Source: Paenibacillaceae bacterium GAS479
GTDB lineage: Bacteria > Bacillota > Bacilli > Paenibacillales > Paenibacillaceae
NCBI GenBank assembly: GCA_900105225.1
Contig: LT629764.1
Span: 2,161,001-2,225,000 of the forward strand
Length of the DNA: 64,000 bases
Reading direction: 5' to 3'
The position numbers were made by a program, and so were the translations under genes. This document shows, piece by piece, positions 47,778-58,600 of this stretch (positions within the stretch are counted from its first letter, which is position 1; every line of letters begins with the position of its first letter). Below the pieces are notes generated by a model, which ran no database searches, had not been told where the DNA came from, and was given only the letters and a program-made list of their open reading frames with translations.

Positions 47778-49063
47778 AGTCCTGCTCCCTTCTCGGCTCC
47801 TTCAAAAAATGAAAGGAACACACCGTACACCTGTCCGCCGTACCGTACCGACTCACCATCCGGCAGCCGATGTGCCTTGCGGTCCAATCGCTCGCCACCG
47901 CCCGTGGCCGGTAACCGCTCACCGCTTGTCGCCGGCGCATCGCCGTGATGGAAGCCCGGCGCTTCAAGCTGCGCCGTCACCACCGTAGCTCCGCTCTCGC
48001 GCAGCCGCCTCGCCTCGGCAAGAGCCCGGCGACGGCCCGCGCTGTCGTAGCCGATCAGGATACGCCGCTGCGGTTCGCTTTCTTCTCCGACAAGCTCAAG
48101 CACGCGCGTCGTCTTGATCGCAAAACCAGTCGCCGGAGCCGGCCGCCCAAACTGCTGCAGCAAATTGTCGTACCGACCGCCTGCTACGACCGGAAAGCCG
48201 AGATCCGAGGCATAACCTTCAAACGTCATTCCTGTATAGTAGGAGAAATCTCCAATCATAGTTAAATCAATCAGCACATGGGCGCTCACACCGTAAGCCT
48301 CCAGAGCATCCCACACTTGCCGCAGATGTCCGATAGACTGCCGTGCCGTCTCGTTGGAGCTAAGCTCAATCGCCTGCTCACATACTTCCCGTCCGCCGCG
48401 CAGGCGCAGCAGCCCTTCCAGCTCGTGCTGTACAGCCTCAGCGAGCCCAAGCCGCTTCAGCTCGTCACGGTATCCGACATGATCCCGATTCAGCAAATAA
48501 TCCTTCAGCTTGCTCTGGTCGTTCTCCCGTCCGGGGAGCAGTTCCTCCAGCAAGCCGTTCAGGAAACCGACATGCCCAACGGCGATGCGGAATCGCTTCA
48601 CGCCTGCAGACTGCAGTGAGGCAATCGCCAATGCGATAACCTCGGCATCCGCCTCCGCGGAGCAATCACCGACCAGCTCTACGCCGGTCTGAAAAAACTC
48701 CGCGTCCCGCCCCGCTTCGTTCTCGAAAGCCCGGAACACGCTGGAGTGATAGGACAAACGCAGCGGGAATTCATGGCCGCGCAACAGCGAGGCCACAACG
48801 CGCGCGATCGGCGCGGTCATATCCGAGCGGAGCACGAGCGTTGTGCCCCGGTTATTGAGCAGCTTGAACAGCCGCTGATCAGAGGTAGAGCTGGCAACGC
48901 CCACCGTATCGTAATATTCCAGCGTTGGGGTGATGATCTGCTCATAACCCCAGCCCTCCATGCAGTCGAGCACACTCCGCTCGATCTGCCGGAGCTTGGT
49001 CACAGCGAGCGGCAAGTAATCCTTGACGCCGACCGGCTTTTCAAACACCTTTGGTTTGGACAT
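47774..49063 (-). CDS. hisZ: ATP phosphoribosyltransferase regulatory subunit
   Basis: About 429 residues, a HisRS-like paralogue without tRNA charging: [13 protein letters not shown] near 7-19, [11 protein letters not shown] near 45, [12 protein letters not shown] near 80, FGIAV-type VELVG core, [11 protein letters not shown] near 278 and GGRYDNLL near 297. Beyond about residue 380 the sequence is unusual, rich in Gly/Arg ([18 protein letters not shown]), longer than usual. ATG 49063 follows AGGAGATAG. First gene of the his operon. Confidence 0.94.
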   Translation of the reverse strand: MSKPKVFEKPVGVKDYLPLAVTKLRQIERSVLDCMEGWGYEQIITPTLEYYDTVGVASSTSDQRLFKLLNNRGTTLVLRSDMTAPIARVVASLLRGHEFPLRLSYHSSVFRAFENEAGRDAEFFQTGVELVGDCSAEADAEVIALAIASLQSAGVKRFRIAVGHVGFLNGLLEELLPGRENDQSKLKDYLLNRDHVGYRDELKRLGLAEAVQHELEGLLRLRGGREVCEQAIELSSNETARQSIGHLRQVWDALEAYGVSAHVLIDLTMIGDFSYYTGMTFEGYASDLGFPVVAGGRYDNLLQQFGRPAPATGFAIKTTRVLELVGEESEPQRRILIGYDSAGRRRALAEARRLRESGATVVTAQLEAPGFHHGDAPATSGERLPATGGGERLDRKAHRLPDGESVRYGGQVYGVFLSFFEGAEKGAGL

Positions 49064-49101
49064 TATTCTATCTCCTATACTATACAATTAAATATATCAC
49101 T

Positions 49102-49121
49102 TTAGTACGTTAATGTGCTAA
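49102..49121 (-). promoter_or_regulatory. Operator-like imperfect palindrome upstream of hisZ
   Basis: TTAGTACGTTAATGTGCTAA has halves that match at 8 of 10 positions. It lies between the predicted promoter and the hisZ ribosome site. A tandem GCTAACAAA repeat (49118, 49134) adjoins it. A TrpR-family histidine repressor (YerC/HisR type) is a candidate; that assignment is inferred. Confidence 0.55.
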
Positions 49122-49157
49122 CAAATTACCATGCTAACAAAGTAAAGGTATGGGTTA

Positions 49158-49186
49158 TACTATCACGCGGTAAGCGATCCGTCAAC
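49158..49186 (-). promoter_or_regulatory. Probable promoter of the histidine operon
   Basis: TTGACG (49181-49186), 17-base spacer, TAGTAT (49158-49163) on the minus strand, about 95 bases before hisZ. Just upstream is a GC-rich stem (CCGCCCC...GGGGCGG, 49197-49228) after the deacetylase gene, perhaps its terminator. Confidence 0.6.
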
Positions 49187-49255
49187 CGCCGCAAAGCCGC
49201 CCCCGCCGGCGGTTGCCGACAGGGGCGGCCCGCGCCGTTCCTGCATCGTTTTACC

Positions 49256-50374
49256 TTATGTTGTCTGACTAATCAACTTCTTACGCAACCGCTGTTCCTG
49301 TACCAACTCCCAAGCGCTTCTGAGCCAGAGCGCTCCGATCAACAAGCCGAGAATCGGCAACAGCAACAGGGCATACTTGAGACTCGGACGCTCATAATGC
49401 GCCTTACCCAGCTTTTGAACCGCCTGCTTCATTAGAGCGATTTGAAGATCCGGATTGTTGTCCATCCCCCCGGCATTCAAGCGAAAGCCGTTATACTGCC
49501 CAGGTCCATTGAGACCCGCTTTAACAGTCAGTGTCACGTCAATGCCTTCCTGTCTGCATGCTTGCAAAAGCGGCCGAGAGAACGCTCCATATGGAAATGC
49601 CATCACATCATTGCGCACGCCAATCTGCTTCAGCAAAACAGTGTTCGCCTGCCGCAGGTCGCTGCGGATACGGCGTTCGTACTCTGTTTCCCGCTCCCTG
49701 CGCCCAAGCTTAGGGAGATAAATCCGTCCTGCCAGCAATGCGGTTAAGCTGCTTTTAGGCCCTTCGGAATGAGAAAAAGAGTGGGAGTCGTACGAATGGC
49801 TGTAAAAATCGATTCCATCCTGTTTCATCTGTTGAATTTGCATCCAGGTCAGCTTCGTCACACCGGCATGCTTCCTATTGTCGATTGAGCCGGCGATAAT
49901 GAAGTTCGTCGCCGACAAGCCATGCTTTCGGAGCATCGGGTAGGCGTATTGATAAAAAGACTCGTATCCGTCGTCGAAAGTCAAAAGCACCGCATTATCC
50001 GGTACGGAAGCCTTCCCACGAATGAACTGCTTGTAACGATCCATATCAATAATTTTGAAATTATTCGCCTTCAGCAGCGACAGCTGCCGGTCCAATCTAT
50101 CAAGTGCAAGCGACTTGCTGTCATTGGGATCAGGACGAACATCATGGTACATCAGTACAATAACCTTGTTCTTATAGTAAAGACCTTCCGGCGTCGCCGT
50201 TCCCGGCTGTAAGTCCTTGTACAGCTCCGATTGACTGCTTGTTTGAAGTGTCAGTCCCTTCAGGAGCGGCAGCTTGTCCTTGAAGAGCATTGCCACACCA
50301 GTTGCACCGGTAGCTATAAAAACAAACACCAGCAAAATCGTCAATATCCGGAAACGGCCCATTACGCCCGGCAT
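49256..50374 (-). CDS. Membrane-anchored polysaccharide deacetylase
   Basis: About 372 residues. A membrane helix near 10-30, a NodB-type deacetylase domain near 75-330 with MYHDVRP, LLTFDDGYES (metal Asp) and SHSYDSHSFSH (metal His), AFPYGAF near 262, and a second membrane helix near 335-355 (LLLLPILGLLIGALWL). Probably removes N-acetyl groups from a cell-wall or surface polymer outside the membrane. TTG 50383 sits on the AAGGGG site, so ATG 50374 is preferred. It separates the his operon from the lgt cluster. Confidence 0.87.
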   Translation of the reverse strand: MPGVMGRFRILTILLVFVFIATGATGVAMLFKDKLPLLKGLTLQTSSQSELYKDLQPGTATPEGLYYKNKVIVLMYHDVRPDPNDSKSLALDRLDRQLSLLKANNFKIIDMDRYKQFIRGKASVPDNAVLLTFDDGYESFYQYAYPMLRKHGLSATNFIIAGSIDNRKHAGVTKLTWMQIQQMKQDGIDFYSHSYDSHSFSHSEGPKSSLTALLAGRIYLPKLGRRERETEYERRIRSDLRQANTVLLKQIGVRNDVMAFPYGAFSRPLLQACRQEGIDVTLTVKAGLNGPGQYNGFRLNAGGMDNNPDLQIALMKQAVQKLGKAHYERPSLKYALLLLPILGLLIGALWLRSAWELVQEQRLRKKLISQTT

Positions 50375-50491
50375 TCCATTCAACCCCTTGCTTGAAAAGA
50401 TTCATCTCATTGACGAACCCTTCAAGCAAATTGTTTCCTATTTGGCTAAAGTTACCCTTATTAATTTTATTATTTTCTTATTACATTTGTA

Positions 50492-50974
50492 TCATTTTCT
50501 ATGGATCTCTTGAGCTGGATTGCCTCCGACAAAGGCTCCCGCAGGCACATCCCGATGAACGACTGATCCAGCCGCTACAACCGCCCCGTCTCCGATTGTC
50601 ACGCCAGGCAAAATGGTCGTATTGGCACCGATCATAACATCGGAACCGATGATCACATCGCCAAGGCGATACTCATGAATTAAATACTCATGCGTCAAAA
50701 TCGTCGTGTTGTAACCGATGATGCAGTTGTCCCCGACCGTAATTCGCTCCGGGAAGAACACATCGACCATCACCATGAGGGCGAACGAGGAAGTACGACC
50801 AACCTTCATGCCGAGCACATGCCGGTAGATCCAGTTTTTGACGGGCAGCGAAGGACAGTACCGGGAAATCTGGATGGCGATGAAGTTTCGCACCGCCTTG
50901 AACCGGCTTACCGTCCGGTACACCTGCCATAGCGCATTGGGGCCCTCCGTCGGATAACGCTCAACTTTCCTCAA
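50492..50974 (-). CDS. Hexapeptide-repeat acyltransferase (YvoF-like)
   Basis: A 160-residue left-handed beta-helix protein with repeated hexads ([48 protein letters not shown]) and the catalytic-type histidine in [10 protein letters not shown] near 93. The acceptor is unknown; in Bacillus the yvoF gene stands in the same ppaX-yvoF-hisZ order. The ATG overlaps the ppaX stop by 4 bases. Confidence 0.88.
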   Translation of the reverse strand: MRKVERYPTEGPNALWQVYRTVSRFKAVRNFIAIQISRYCPSLPVKNWIYRHVLGMKVGRTSSFALMVMVDVFFPERITVGDNCIIGYNTTILTHEYLIHEYRLGDVIIGSDVMIGANTTILPGVTIGDGAVVAAGSVVHRDVPAGAFVGGNPAQEIHRK

Positions 50975-51633
50975 GCGGTTCCAGGCTCCAGTCCCAGCAG
51001 GTCGTATAGATCCCGCATGTCATGCAGCACATGCGCCGCTCCGTAATCCCGAAGCAGCTGCTCGCCTTTCAGCGACCAGGCTACCCCAACCGGAATCGCT
51101 CCGGCCTCGAGAGCGGATTGCATATCCACCGTGCTGTCGCCGACCATGAACGTCTCCGCAGGCTCAGCGCCGAGCAGTTGCATTGCCCTTTGCACCGGCT
51201 CGGGATGGGGCTTGGCATGCTGCACATCGTCCAGGGTCACAATCGCGTCCATCAAATCGTACAGGCCAGTAAGCTTCAAGCCTTTGTCTGTCGACATCCG
51301 AATCTTCGTTGTCACCACTCCCAGGCGGTATCCCGCCCCTTTTAGCCGCTGCAGCACCTCAAGCGTATTGGGGAAAGGCTTTACCAGTTCGTCATGAAGC
51401 CTCATGTTCATCTCACGATAGATCGGGATTAGATGAGAAGCATCCTCCATGCCCGAAAAGTAATTCATCTGATCAATGAGCGTCAAACCCATATGCGGAA
51501 TCATCTGCTCCCGGCCAAAGCCGGGAGGGACAACTCCATCCAGCGCATGCAAAAAGCTGCGCATGATCAATTCATTTGTATCCAAAATGGTGCCATCTAG
51601 GTCAAACAGTAGGTTTTTGATTACGGGGCTCAT
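50971..51633 (-). CDS. ppaX: Pyrophosphatase PpaX
   Basis: A 220-residue HAD phosphatase: [16 protein letters not shown] near 8-23, GVVTTKIR near 112, AKPHPEPV near 148 and [16 protein letters not shown] near 172. In Bacillus PpaX hydrolyses the pyrophosphate made when HPr-Ser-P is dephosphorylated by HprK; both HprK and HPr are in this window. ATG 51633 follows AAGGAG; it overlaps the end of lgt by 32 bases, so the frame to 51789 is not used. Confidence 0.92.
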   Translation of the reverse strand: MSPVIKNLLFDLDGTILDTNELIMRSFLHALDGVVPPGFGREQMIPHMGLTLIDQMNYFSGMEDASHLIPIYREMNMRLHDELVKPFPNTLEVLQRLKGAGYRLGVVTTKIRMSTDKGLKLTGLYDLMDAIVTLDDVQHAKPHPEPVQRAMQLLGAEPAETFMVGDSTVDMQSALEAGAIPVGVAWSLKGEQLLRDYGAAHVLHDMRDLYDLLGLEPGTA

Positions 51634-52630
51634 CTTGATTCTCCTTACGTTTTGCCGAAGCGCTGGAAGCTTCAGCTCCAGGCTCCACGCCGGCAGGAAG
51701 GCCGGTTTTGCGATTGATGATGGGATCGTTATAACGCTCCGAGGCCATCCCTGTGCTGCGACGCACGATAATAAGAACCACACAAGCAATTAAAAGCAGT
51801 ACAGCAATCAGCTGCGAGCTGCGTACATTTCCGTAGGACGGATCCAGGTAACCGGCTTGGAATACCGCTGTCATTGGAGCCCACAGGGCATCCATTATTG
51901 AGGATAGCCAAGATGGCCCGATGAAGGCAAGACTGTCCGTGCGAAGCCCTTCAATGAAGAAGCGCCCGATGGAATACCAGATCAGATAGGTGATAAACAT
52001 CTCTCCTGCGCGCACCCAGGGGCGACGGCGAAGAACGAGTATAAGCACAATGCCCAATACGTTCCAGAGCGACTCGTACAGGAACGTCGGATGGTGGTAC
52101 AGGCCGTCCGCCCCTACATACATTTGATTGATAATCCAGTCCGGTAGATGAAGCTCGCTAGACAAGAAACGCCTGGTAACCGGCCCGCCATAGGCTTCCT
52201 GGTTGACGAAGTTGCCCCAACGGCCGATTATTTGTCCGATCAATAGCGACGGCGCGCAGATGTCGGCGATGCGCCAGAAGCCGTAACCTTTCCTATGCGT
52301 GTAAATAACAGCACAGATGACCGCACCGATCAGCGCGCCATAAATGGCAATCCCGCCGTTCCAGATCGCCAGGATCTCACCTGGATTCTGGCTGTAATAG
52401 TCCCATTTGAACACGACAAAATAGGCTCTTGCCGCGAGAATGGCTGAAGGAACGCCAAGTAAGAGCAAGTCCATAAAGAAATCGGAGGACAGCCCGAAAC
52501 GTTTGCCCTCCTGGATCGCCAGCAGCAAACCAGCTAGCGCACCGAGCCCGAGAATGATTCCGTACCAGTGTACGGAGATAGGGCCGAGACTGAAGGCTAT
52601 AGGATTAATGAGCAAGCCGAGATTCGTCAT
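51602..52630 (-). CDS. lgt: Prolipoprotein diacylglyceryl transferase
   Basis: A 342-residue multi-pass membrane enzyme: seven hydrophobic segments, the VHWYGIILGLGAL start region and the signature GQIIGRWGNFVNQEAYGG near 133-150. It lipidates prelipoproteins on the membrane. The last 50 residues are a charged tail beyond the usual length. Ends inside ppaX. Confidence 0.97.
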   Translation of the reverse strand: MTNLGLLINPIAFSLGPISVHWYGIILGLGALAGLLLAIQEGKRFGLSSDFFMDLLLLGVPSAILAARAYFVVFKWDYYSQNPGEILAIWNGGIAIYGALIGAVICAVIYTHRKGYGFWRIADICAPSLLIGQIIGRWGNFVNQEAYGGPVTRRFLSSELHLPDWIINQMYVGADGLYHHPTFLYESLWNVLGIVLILVLRRRPWVRAGEMFITYLIWYSIGRFFIEGLRTDSLAFIGPSWLSSIMDALWAPMTAVFQAGYLDPSYGNVRSSQLIAVLLLIACVVLIIVRRSTGMASERYNDPIINRKTGLPAGVEPGAEASSASAKRKENQDEPRNQKPTV

Positions 52631-52747
52631 TCAAAGAGACCTCTTTCTGAGAATTAATATCCTCATTGGTATCATTCTCGTATTTCCATAACTTACATAC
52701 ACCTGTTGCCCATAAAACGGTAAAACCGCATTGACCATAAACACTAC

Positions 52748-53686
52748 TTATTCGTAGTCATCCATGTCATCGTTGATTGTTTCGGTGAGCTTGGTAGTGA
52801 ACTGCAGCGCGGCATTATAGCCCATCCGCTTAAGCCGGTAGTTCATCGCGGCAACCTCAATAATTACAGCTAAATTTCGGCCCGGGCGAACCGGCACGGT
52901 AACGAGCGGAACATCGGTCTCGATAATGCGCGTTGTCTCCTCATCAAGTCCGAGGCGGTCATACTGCTTGTCCGGCTGCCAGTTCTCAAGTCGGATGACA
53001 ACGCTAATTCGCTTGTTGCTGCGAACCGCTCCCGCCCCGAACAATGTCATGACGTTAATAATCCCCAGTCCCCTAATTTCGAGCAAATGGCGAATCAACT
53101 CCGGCGCAGTGCCATGCAACTGGCCATCCGAAGTTTGACGGATTTCTACGGCATCATCGGCAACGAGACGATGCCCGCGTTTGACAAGCTCAAGAGCTGT
53201 CTCGCTCTTACCGATACCACTGCCTCCTGTAATCAGAATTCCCATTCCGTACAAGTCTACCAATACACCATGAATCGTAGTCGTTGGAGCTAATCGCCGC
53301 TCTAAAAAGTTGGTCAAGCGACTGGAGAAGATCGTCGTAGAGTTCTGGCTGCGAAGTACCGGAATGTTCTTCTCGGATGCCTGTTCAAGCAGTTCTAGAG
53401 GTGGCTCCAGGCCGCGTGTAAGCAAAATACATGGCGTCTCGTCATGGCATAAACGTTCCAAACGCTCGCGACGCTCACTGGTATCCAGCGTCTCGATGAA
53501 TGCCAGTTCGGTTTTACCTAGTAACTGTACCCGCTCTTTTGGGTAATAATGAAAATAGCCGGCCATTTCCAGCGCTGGCCGATACAGATCGTCAGTCGTT
53601 ATGATTCGTTTCAGTCCATCTTCTCCAGCAAGAATCTCCAGCTGAAAAGGCTGGATCAATTCGGATACCTTTACTTTCTTGGGCAT
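52748..53686 (-). CDS. hprK: HPr kinase/phosphorylase
   Basis: A 312-residue bifunctional enzyme: Walker [10 protein letters not shown] near 153-161, [11 protein letters not shown] near 172 and the HprK signature [19 protein letters not shown] near 203-221. It phosphorylates Ser46 of HPr using ATP or pyrophosphate-linked control and so sets carbon catabolite repression. ATG follows GGGAGG. First gene of hprK-lgt-ppaX. Confidence 0.97.
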   Translation of the reverse strand: MPKKVKVSELIQPFQLEILAGEDGLKRIITTDDLYRPALEMAGYFHYYPKERVQLLGKTELAFIETLDTSERRERLERLCHDETPCILLTRGLEPPLELLEQASEKNIPVLRSQNSTTIFSSRLTNFLERRLAPTTTIHGVLVDLYGMGILITGGSGIGKSETALELVKRGHRLVADDAVEIRQTSDGQLHGTAPELIRHLLEIRGLGIINVMTLFGAGAVRSNKRISVVIRLENWQPDKQYDRLGLDEETTRIIETDVPLVTVPVRPGRNLAVIIEVAAMNYRLKRMGYNAALQFTTKLTETINDDMDDYE

Positions 53687-53977
53687 AAGAGCCTCCCTGT
53701 ATCATTTCCCTAGATCTAAACTTATGTAGGAATAGATTGGTATTCAGTACACCTTGCTGCTAGTTCCATCCTAATGGAAATCGCTATTCAGCGCAACGTA
53801 GCAGCTTCCATCCTTTCCAAGGTGCATGTTGTCCTTTTTCGCGGTAAGATACGTTTGGATGACGGGAGAGGCAACCTTATTGAGTTTTTTACGTCCATAA
53901 TGATGCAGTACGGTAACCATTTCTTGCTCTGTCATTCTCTTTCCTTAACGATCACTTCACGAGGCGAGGTGCTGTCC

Positions 53978-55360
53978 ATGCGATCTAAGCGCAAATTAAG
54001 AGCCAGATGGAGCCCAGCTACAAAGGTAGCCTTGGCGGCATCCTTTCTGCTCGTTACATCCTTAACCATACTTGTTAGCTGGAATGGCCGATCCATCGAT
54101 CCTGAAGCGTTGTCCGCTGCCGTTACGGCAATCGCACCAGCTCACGCTCATAAAGTCACCACTGTCGCAACCGGCAACGAGCCTCCTGTAAGCTGGCCAG
54201 CGACCCCACGCCTGAGCTTAATGCAACAAACATTAGTCGCAGACCAAGTGCTCAGTATGAGCACGAGCGACAAAGTTGGTCAGCTCATCATCGCTGGCTT
54301 GGAAGGTACTTCGGCGGATGCATCCACGCGAAAAATAATCAAAAATCAACAGGCAGGAGGATTCATCCTCTTCCGCCCAAATATGAAAACTGTCTCCGGT
54401 ACCGTCGCGCTGCTCAACGAACTGAAAGACTTGAACCGCCAAGCAGGAGGAAAACCGCTTTTTCTCGGCACCGATGAAGAAGGCGGTCGGATCTCAAGAC
54501 TACCCTCACCCGTGATCAAATTACCTTCTAGCGGCGAGATTGGTCTAACTGAAAGCGAAGCTTATGCTGAAGCTGCCGGGGAACAACTTGCCAATCGAGT
54601 CAAAGCATTCGGTTTTAATATCAATTTTGCCCCCGTGCTGGATGTGAACAGTAATCCCGATAACCCTGTCATCGGGGACCGCTCTTTTGGCAACTCGCCT
54701 TCCCTGGTCGCGCGGCTTGGCCTCGCTGAGCTGAAGGGACATCAAAGATCCGGCATTCTCGGTGTTGTGAAGCATTTCCCAGGCCACGGCGATACTTCGG
54801 TCGATTCCCATAAACAGCTTCCCGTTCTTGATCATGGCTTAAGCCGTTTGTCCAAGATTGAGCTTCCGCCTTTCGAGAACGCCATCAACAACGGTGCACA
54901 AGCGGTCATGATTGCACATATTTCACTGCCCAAGCTTGATCCCGATTATCCTGCCTCCTTGTCCAAACCGATCATCACAGGACTTCTTCGTGAAAAAATG
55001 AAGTTCGATGGTCTCGTAATAAGCGACGATCTGACAATGGGAGCTATCAAAACCAACTATGATCTAGGCGAGGCAGCGGTACGCTTTATATTAGCGGGAG
55101 GGGATATAGCCCTGGTTTGCCACGGTGACGATAATATTATTCATGTCTACAACAGCCTCAAACAAGCTGTAGACAACGGAACGATTCCAGAGAAGAGACT
55201 CAACGAGAGCGTGTATCGGATTTTAGCTCTTAAAATGGTGTATAAACTCACTGATCCGACTTCCCCTGTCCCTGCAGCCGAACAGCTCAATAAACAGATG
55301 GACGCGGCGCTAGCTCCATATCGTGCTGCCGCCCCCGAGTCTGCACGGAAAGAGCGCTAA
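53978..55360 (+). CDS. GH3 beta-N-acetylhexosaminidase (NagZ-type), membrane-anchored
   Basis: About 460 residues: a membrane anchor near 15-36, then a GH3 barrel with LGTDEEGGRISRL near 160, KHFPGHGDTSVDSHKQLP near 263 (the NagZ His loop) and LVISDDLTMGAI near 345 carrying the nucleophile aspartate. It would release GlcNAc from muropeptides outside the cell. ATG 53978 follows GCGAGGTG; the longer frame from 53774 has no ribosome site. Only plus-strand gene between hprK and the rRNA end. Confidence 0.92.
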   Translation: MRSKRKLRARWSPATKVALAASFLLVTSLTILVSWNGRSIDPEALSAAVTAIAPAHAHKVTTVATGNEPPVSWPATPRLSLMQQTLVADQVLSMSTSDKVGQLIIAGLEGTSADASTRKIIKNQQAGGFILFRPNMKTVSGTVALLNELKDLNRQAGGKPLFLGTDEEGGRISRLPSPVIKLPSSGEIGLTESEAYAEAAGEQLANRVKAFGFNINFAPVLDVNSNPDNPVIGDRSFGNSPSLVARLGLAELKGHQRSGILGVVKHFPGHGDTSVDSHKQLPVLDHGLSRLSKIELPPFENAINNGAQAVMIAHISLPKLDPDYPASLSKPIITGLLREKMKFDGLVISDDLTMGAIKTNYDLGEAAVRFILAGGDIALVCHGDDNIIHVYNSLKQAVDNGTIPEKRLNESVYRILALKMVYKLTDPTSPVPAAEQLNKQMDAALAPYRAAAPESARKER

Positions 55361-55427
55361 CGGCCAGGACTCGCAGACCCGCTGCGGGCTTCAGCCTAGA
55401 GAGATCGCCCATCCCGGGCACACAAGA

Positions 55428-55456
55428 AGAGGCGCGCCTTTGAAAGGCGCGCCTCT
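55428..55456. terminator. Bidirectional terminator between the GH3 and GH78-like genes
   Basis: Arms 55428-55440/55444-55456 (AGAGGCGCGCCTT and its complement) form a 13-bp stem with T-runs on both sides. It serves the GH3 gene on the plus strand and the rhamnosidase gene on the minus strand. Confidence 0.88.
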
Positions 55457-55460
55457 TTAA

Positions 55461-55604
55461 TTAGGTTTGTTTTTGAATTTTTTCTGTTGCTTTAACAAGC
55501 ACATAGTTTGTTAATCCACTCCGGGTGGTGAAGCCGGTGTCGGATAAGGCGACTGCGCTGCTCAGGACGACATCGGTCGCGGAGAGCGTCAAGGTCGGGG
55601 CGCT
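55461..55604 (-). other. Alternative -1 frame tail of the rhamnosidase gene (47 residues)
   Basis: After the Gly-Asn run the zero frame stops at 55589-55591. The -1 frame is open for 47 residues (begins [18 protein letters not shown], ends KIQKQT) and its stop at 55461-55463 lies directly before the terminator. The slip site G GGA AAA is in the correct phase at 55604-55610. It may be a programmed frameshift product, or show that one A was lost from an A-run in the gene or in the read. Confidence 0.55.
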
Positions 55605-58600
55605 TTTCCCTTGCCGCCGCCATTTCCATTTCCATTTCCATTGCCATTGCCGTTACCGTTACCATTACCATTACCATTACCATTACCGTTTCCGTTTCCG
55701 TTTCCGTTACCGTTTCCGTTTCCGTTTCCGTTTCCGTTACCATTACCATTTCCGTTTCCGTTGCCGTTACCATTTCCGTTGCCATTGCCGTTTCCGTTAC
55801 CATTACCGTTTCCGTTGCCATTGCCGTTTCCGTTTCCGTTGCCGTTACCATTTCCGTTTCCGTTGCCATTGCCGTTTCCGTTACCATTACCGTTGCCGTT
55901 TCCGTTGCCGTTACCATTTCCGTTTCCGTTGCCGTTTCCGTTGCCGCCGTTTCTGCAGTCCGGCGCCGTGGCCGTCGCGGAGGAGGTGAACACATAGGTG
56001 CCGCTGCTCACACGGAACACGCTATACCCCGCTTCGTCACGCAGATGCTCGGCTCTGCACGGCGCGGCCACCTTGGCGCCGGCAACGACCGGAACGGACA
56101 CCTCGGCAGTCATGCTCACCGGCACGGTCACAGTTAGCGTTGTGACACCGTTCGCGACCGTCCAGCCTGACGACAGCGTCCCGCCGGCGGTCTGGTAGCT
56201 CGTGGATGCGTAATCCAGTCCCTTGGGAAGGTACGGCTTCACTTTCGCCTTCCCGGAGACAGTTCCGAGGTCTGCGAGCCCTGCCACATCGGCGTACATC
56301 CAGTCGACGACGGTCCCGAGGAATGGATGGCCTTCCGAGCGGCTCCATTCGCCCCACATTTCCCACAGGGTCGACGCGCCGGTGTTCATCCACTGACCGT
56401 AACCCGGGCTGGTAGTTGTCGTCGCGGCGGCGTAGGCGGTGTCGATGTGTCCGTAACGGGTCAAAACGTTCCACAGCCACTTCGTACCTAGCACACCCGT
56501 GTTCAAATGGTTATCATGCGCTGCGACATCGGCTGCGATGCTGTCGGCGACCGCCTGCTCGCGGCCGTTCGGCACTATGCCGAACGCGAGCGGCAGCACG
56601 TTGTGTGTCTGCCAGTAGGCGGCGCCGGGCGCCGTCAAATAACTTTGCGAAGCCACGTCGAAATAAGCTGCGTTAAAGGCGTCCCTCATCTGGTCGGCGC
56701 GGTTAGCATAGAGGGATGCGTCGTCGTCGTGCCCAAGTGCCCTCGCAATCTCCGAAAACTGCTGTACGCTGCGGTAGGCGTACGCCTTGCCGACGAGCTG
56801 CTTGTTAGCTTCGCTGTTGCAGACGGAGTCGTTGCCCGGGCATACCCAGTCACCCCACTGCTCATGCTCGGATCCGAACTGCGACCATTCGAACGCGGCG
56901 AAGTTGCGTAACTCTGTATAGCGCGCCGCCACGGCATCCTTTGCGTCGTACTCGGTGAGGAGCATCTGCGCCGTCTCCGGGAAGGCGTTCGCCCATGCGC
57001 TGCTGCGGTAACCGGCAGCCTCCGTCGGGGCTGGCGCCCAGGCCGGCACGTCACCGTTGCTGTGCTGCGAATCTGCGATGTCGTTGAACCACTTGATGTA
57101 GACCTGTTCGGCGTCGAAATTGCGGACCATAGCTTTCTCCATCAGATGACCGTCGCCAAGCCAAGGTAGCTTCTCGTTGTACGAGCCGTCGGTGGGCACA
57201 CTCATGACGAGATTATTCAGCAGCGTCTGTCGCGCGGCTTCGTTCACCCAGTTCAGCACAGCGTTGCCCGAGTCAAAGGTGCCAACACTGGTGACGTCGT
57301 TGTGCATCCGTAGAACGCGGACGGTCGGCGCCGGGCTTCCGCTCGGCAGGCCACTGATTTCGATGTACCGGAAGCCTTTGTACGTGTACGACGCCGCCCA
57401 GGTGAGCGGACCAGCCCCGTTGCCGGTCACGTAGTCATCCTGGTAGCGTGCGCTCGCGATGTCGGAGCGCCCATTCGCCAGCCGCTCCGTGTAACGCACC
57501 GTCGCGGTCACTCCTTTTGGCAGGTCGAGGGTGACCTGGGCGGTGCCCGCGATGTTGCGTCCCACGTCGTAAACATAGACGCCGTCGGCCGGGTTGGTCA
57601 CCACAACCGGGGCGAGCGTCTCCGTGACGCGATTCGGTTGCACCGGGTTGGATTGCAGTAGCGCGCCTTCATTGGAGGTGATCTGCGCCGCATCCCAGCC
57701 ACTGTCGACGAAGCCGGGACTACTCCAGCCGGATTGCTTCAGCGTCGCGTCGTAACCCTCCGCGTCAGGCGTAACGTCGGTAGTCGTCCGACTCGGGCCG
57801 AGAACGGCCTTCCAGCCGCTACCCGTTATGACCTCCGTGGTACTGCCATCGGCATAACGCACGTCGAGTAAGGCCTTGGTGCGCAGGATGCTATTCCAGC
57901 CTCCCCAGTTGGAGCGCGGCGACCAGCTGTTGACGCCGTCGAGCCATGCCTGGCCGAGTCCGATGCCGATCGCGTTCTCCCCGGCGTGTACCTGTCCAGT
58001 GACATCAATCGCGTCGTAAAACGTACGTTCGTCGAACTTCGTCATACCGGAGCCGATACGAATGTCTCCGGCACGCTCGCCGTTGACCTCGGCTTCGTAC
58101 GCTCCGAGGCCCGAGATGTACAGCGTCGCCGAAGTGATCGGCCGATTCTGCACCGTGAAGCCTGTGCGGAACAGCGGCAGCGTCAGGAGGGTTCGATCGC
58201 CCCAAGCGGGCGGCTCGGCGTTGTCATACGACGCGACCGTCGTCGGGCCGCCGACTACGACGGTGTCGGCGATCGACAACGAGTAGGCACTCATGAAGGC
58301 GACCGTTCGGGGTGTACCGTCGACTACGACGGACTTATCGCTTCGAGGATAGACTTTGACTACCGACACCGTATGGATGCTGCCCAGATCAATGGTGATG
58401 GTCGCGGGAGGAGTCAGCGTCCGCCCGCCGTAAGGGGGCCATGAGGTCCATCCGGTGGAAGCGACGTCGTTAGTGGTCGTAACACCATCCCCAAGCAGAT
58501 GCGAGTCCCACGCCCCGCCAAGGTTGCTGTTGGCTGAGAAAGTGGCGTTCCTCGCGATGTTTTGGCCATTCTCGTCGAGCACCTCGATTTCGGCCAGCTG

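Noticed and set aside
49088..49255. T-box or histidine attenuator before hisZ
   Set aside because: No T-box consensus and no run of His codons; operator-type control is the better reading.
55525..55997. Plus-strand frames rich in Phe-Arg-Tyr or Pro-Phe-Leu over the Gly-Asn repeat
   Set aside because: They are the complementary frames of the hexanucleotide repeat, without independent support.
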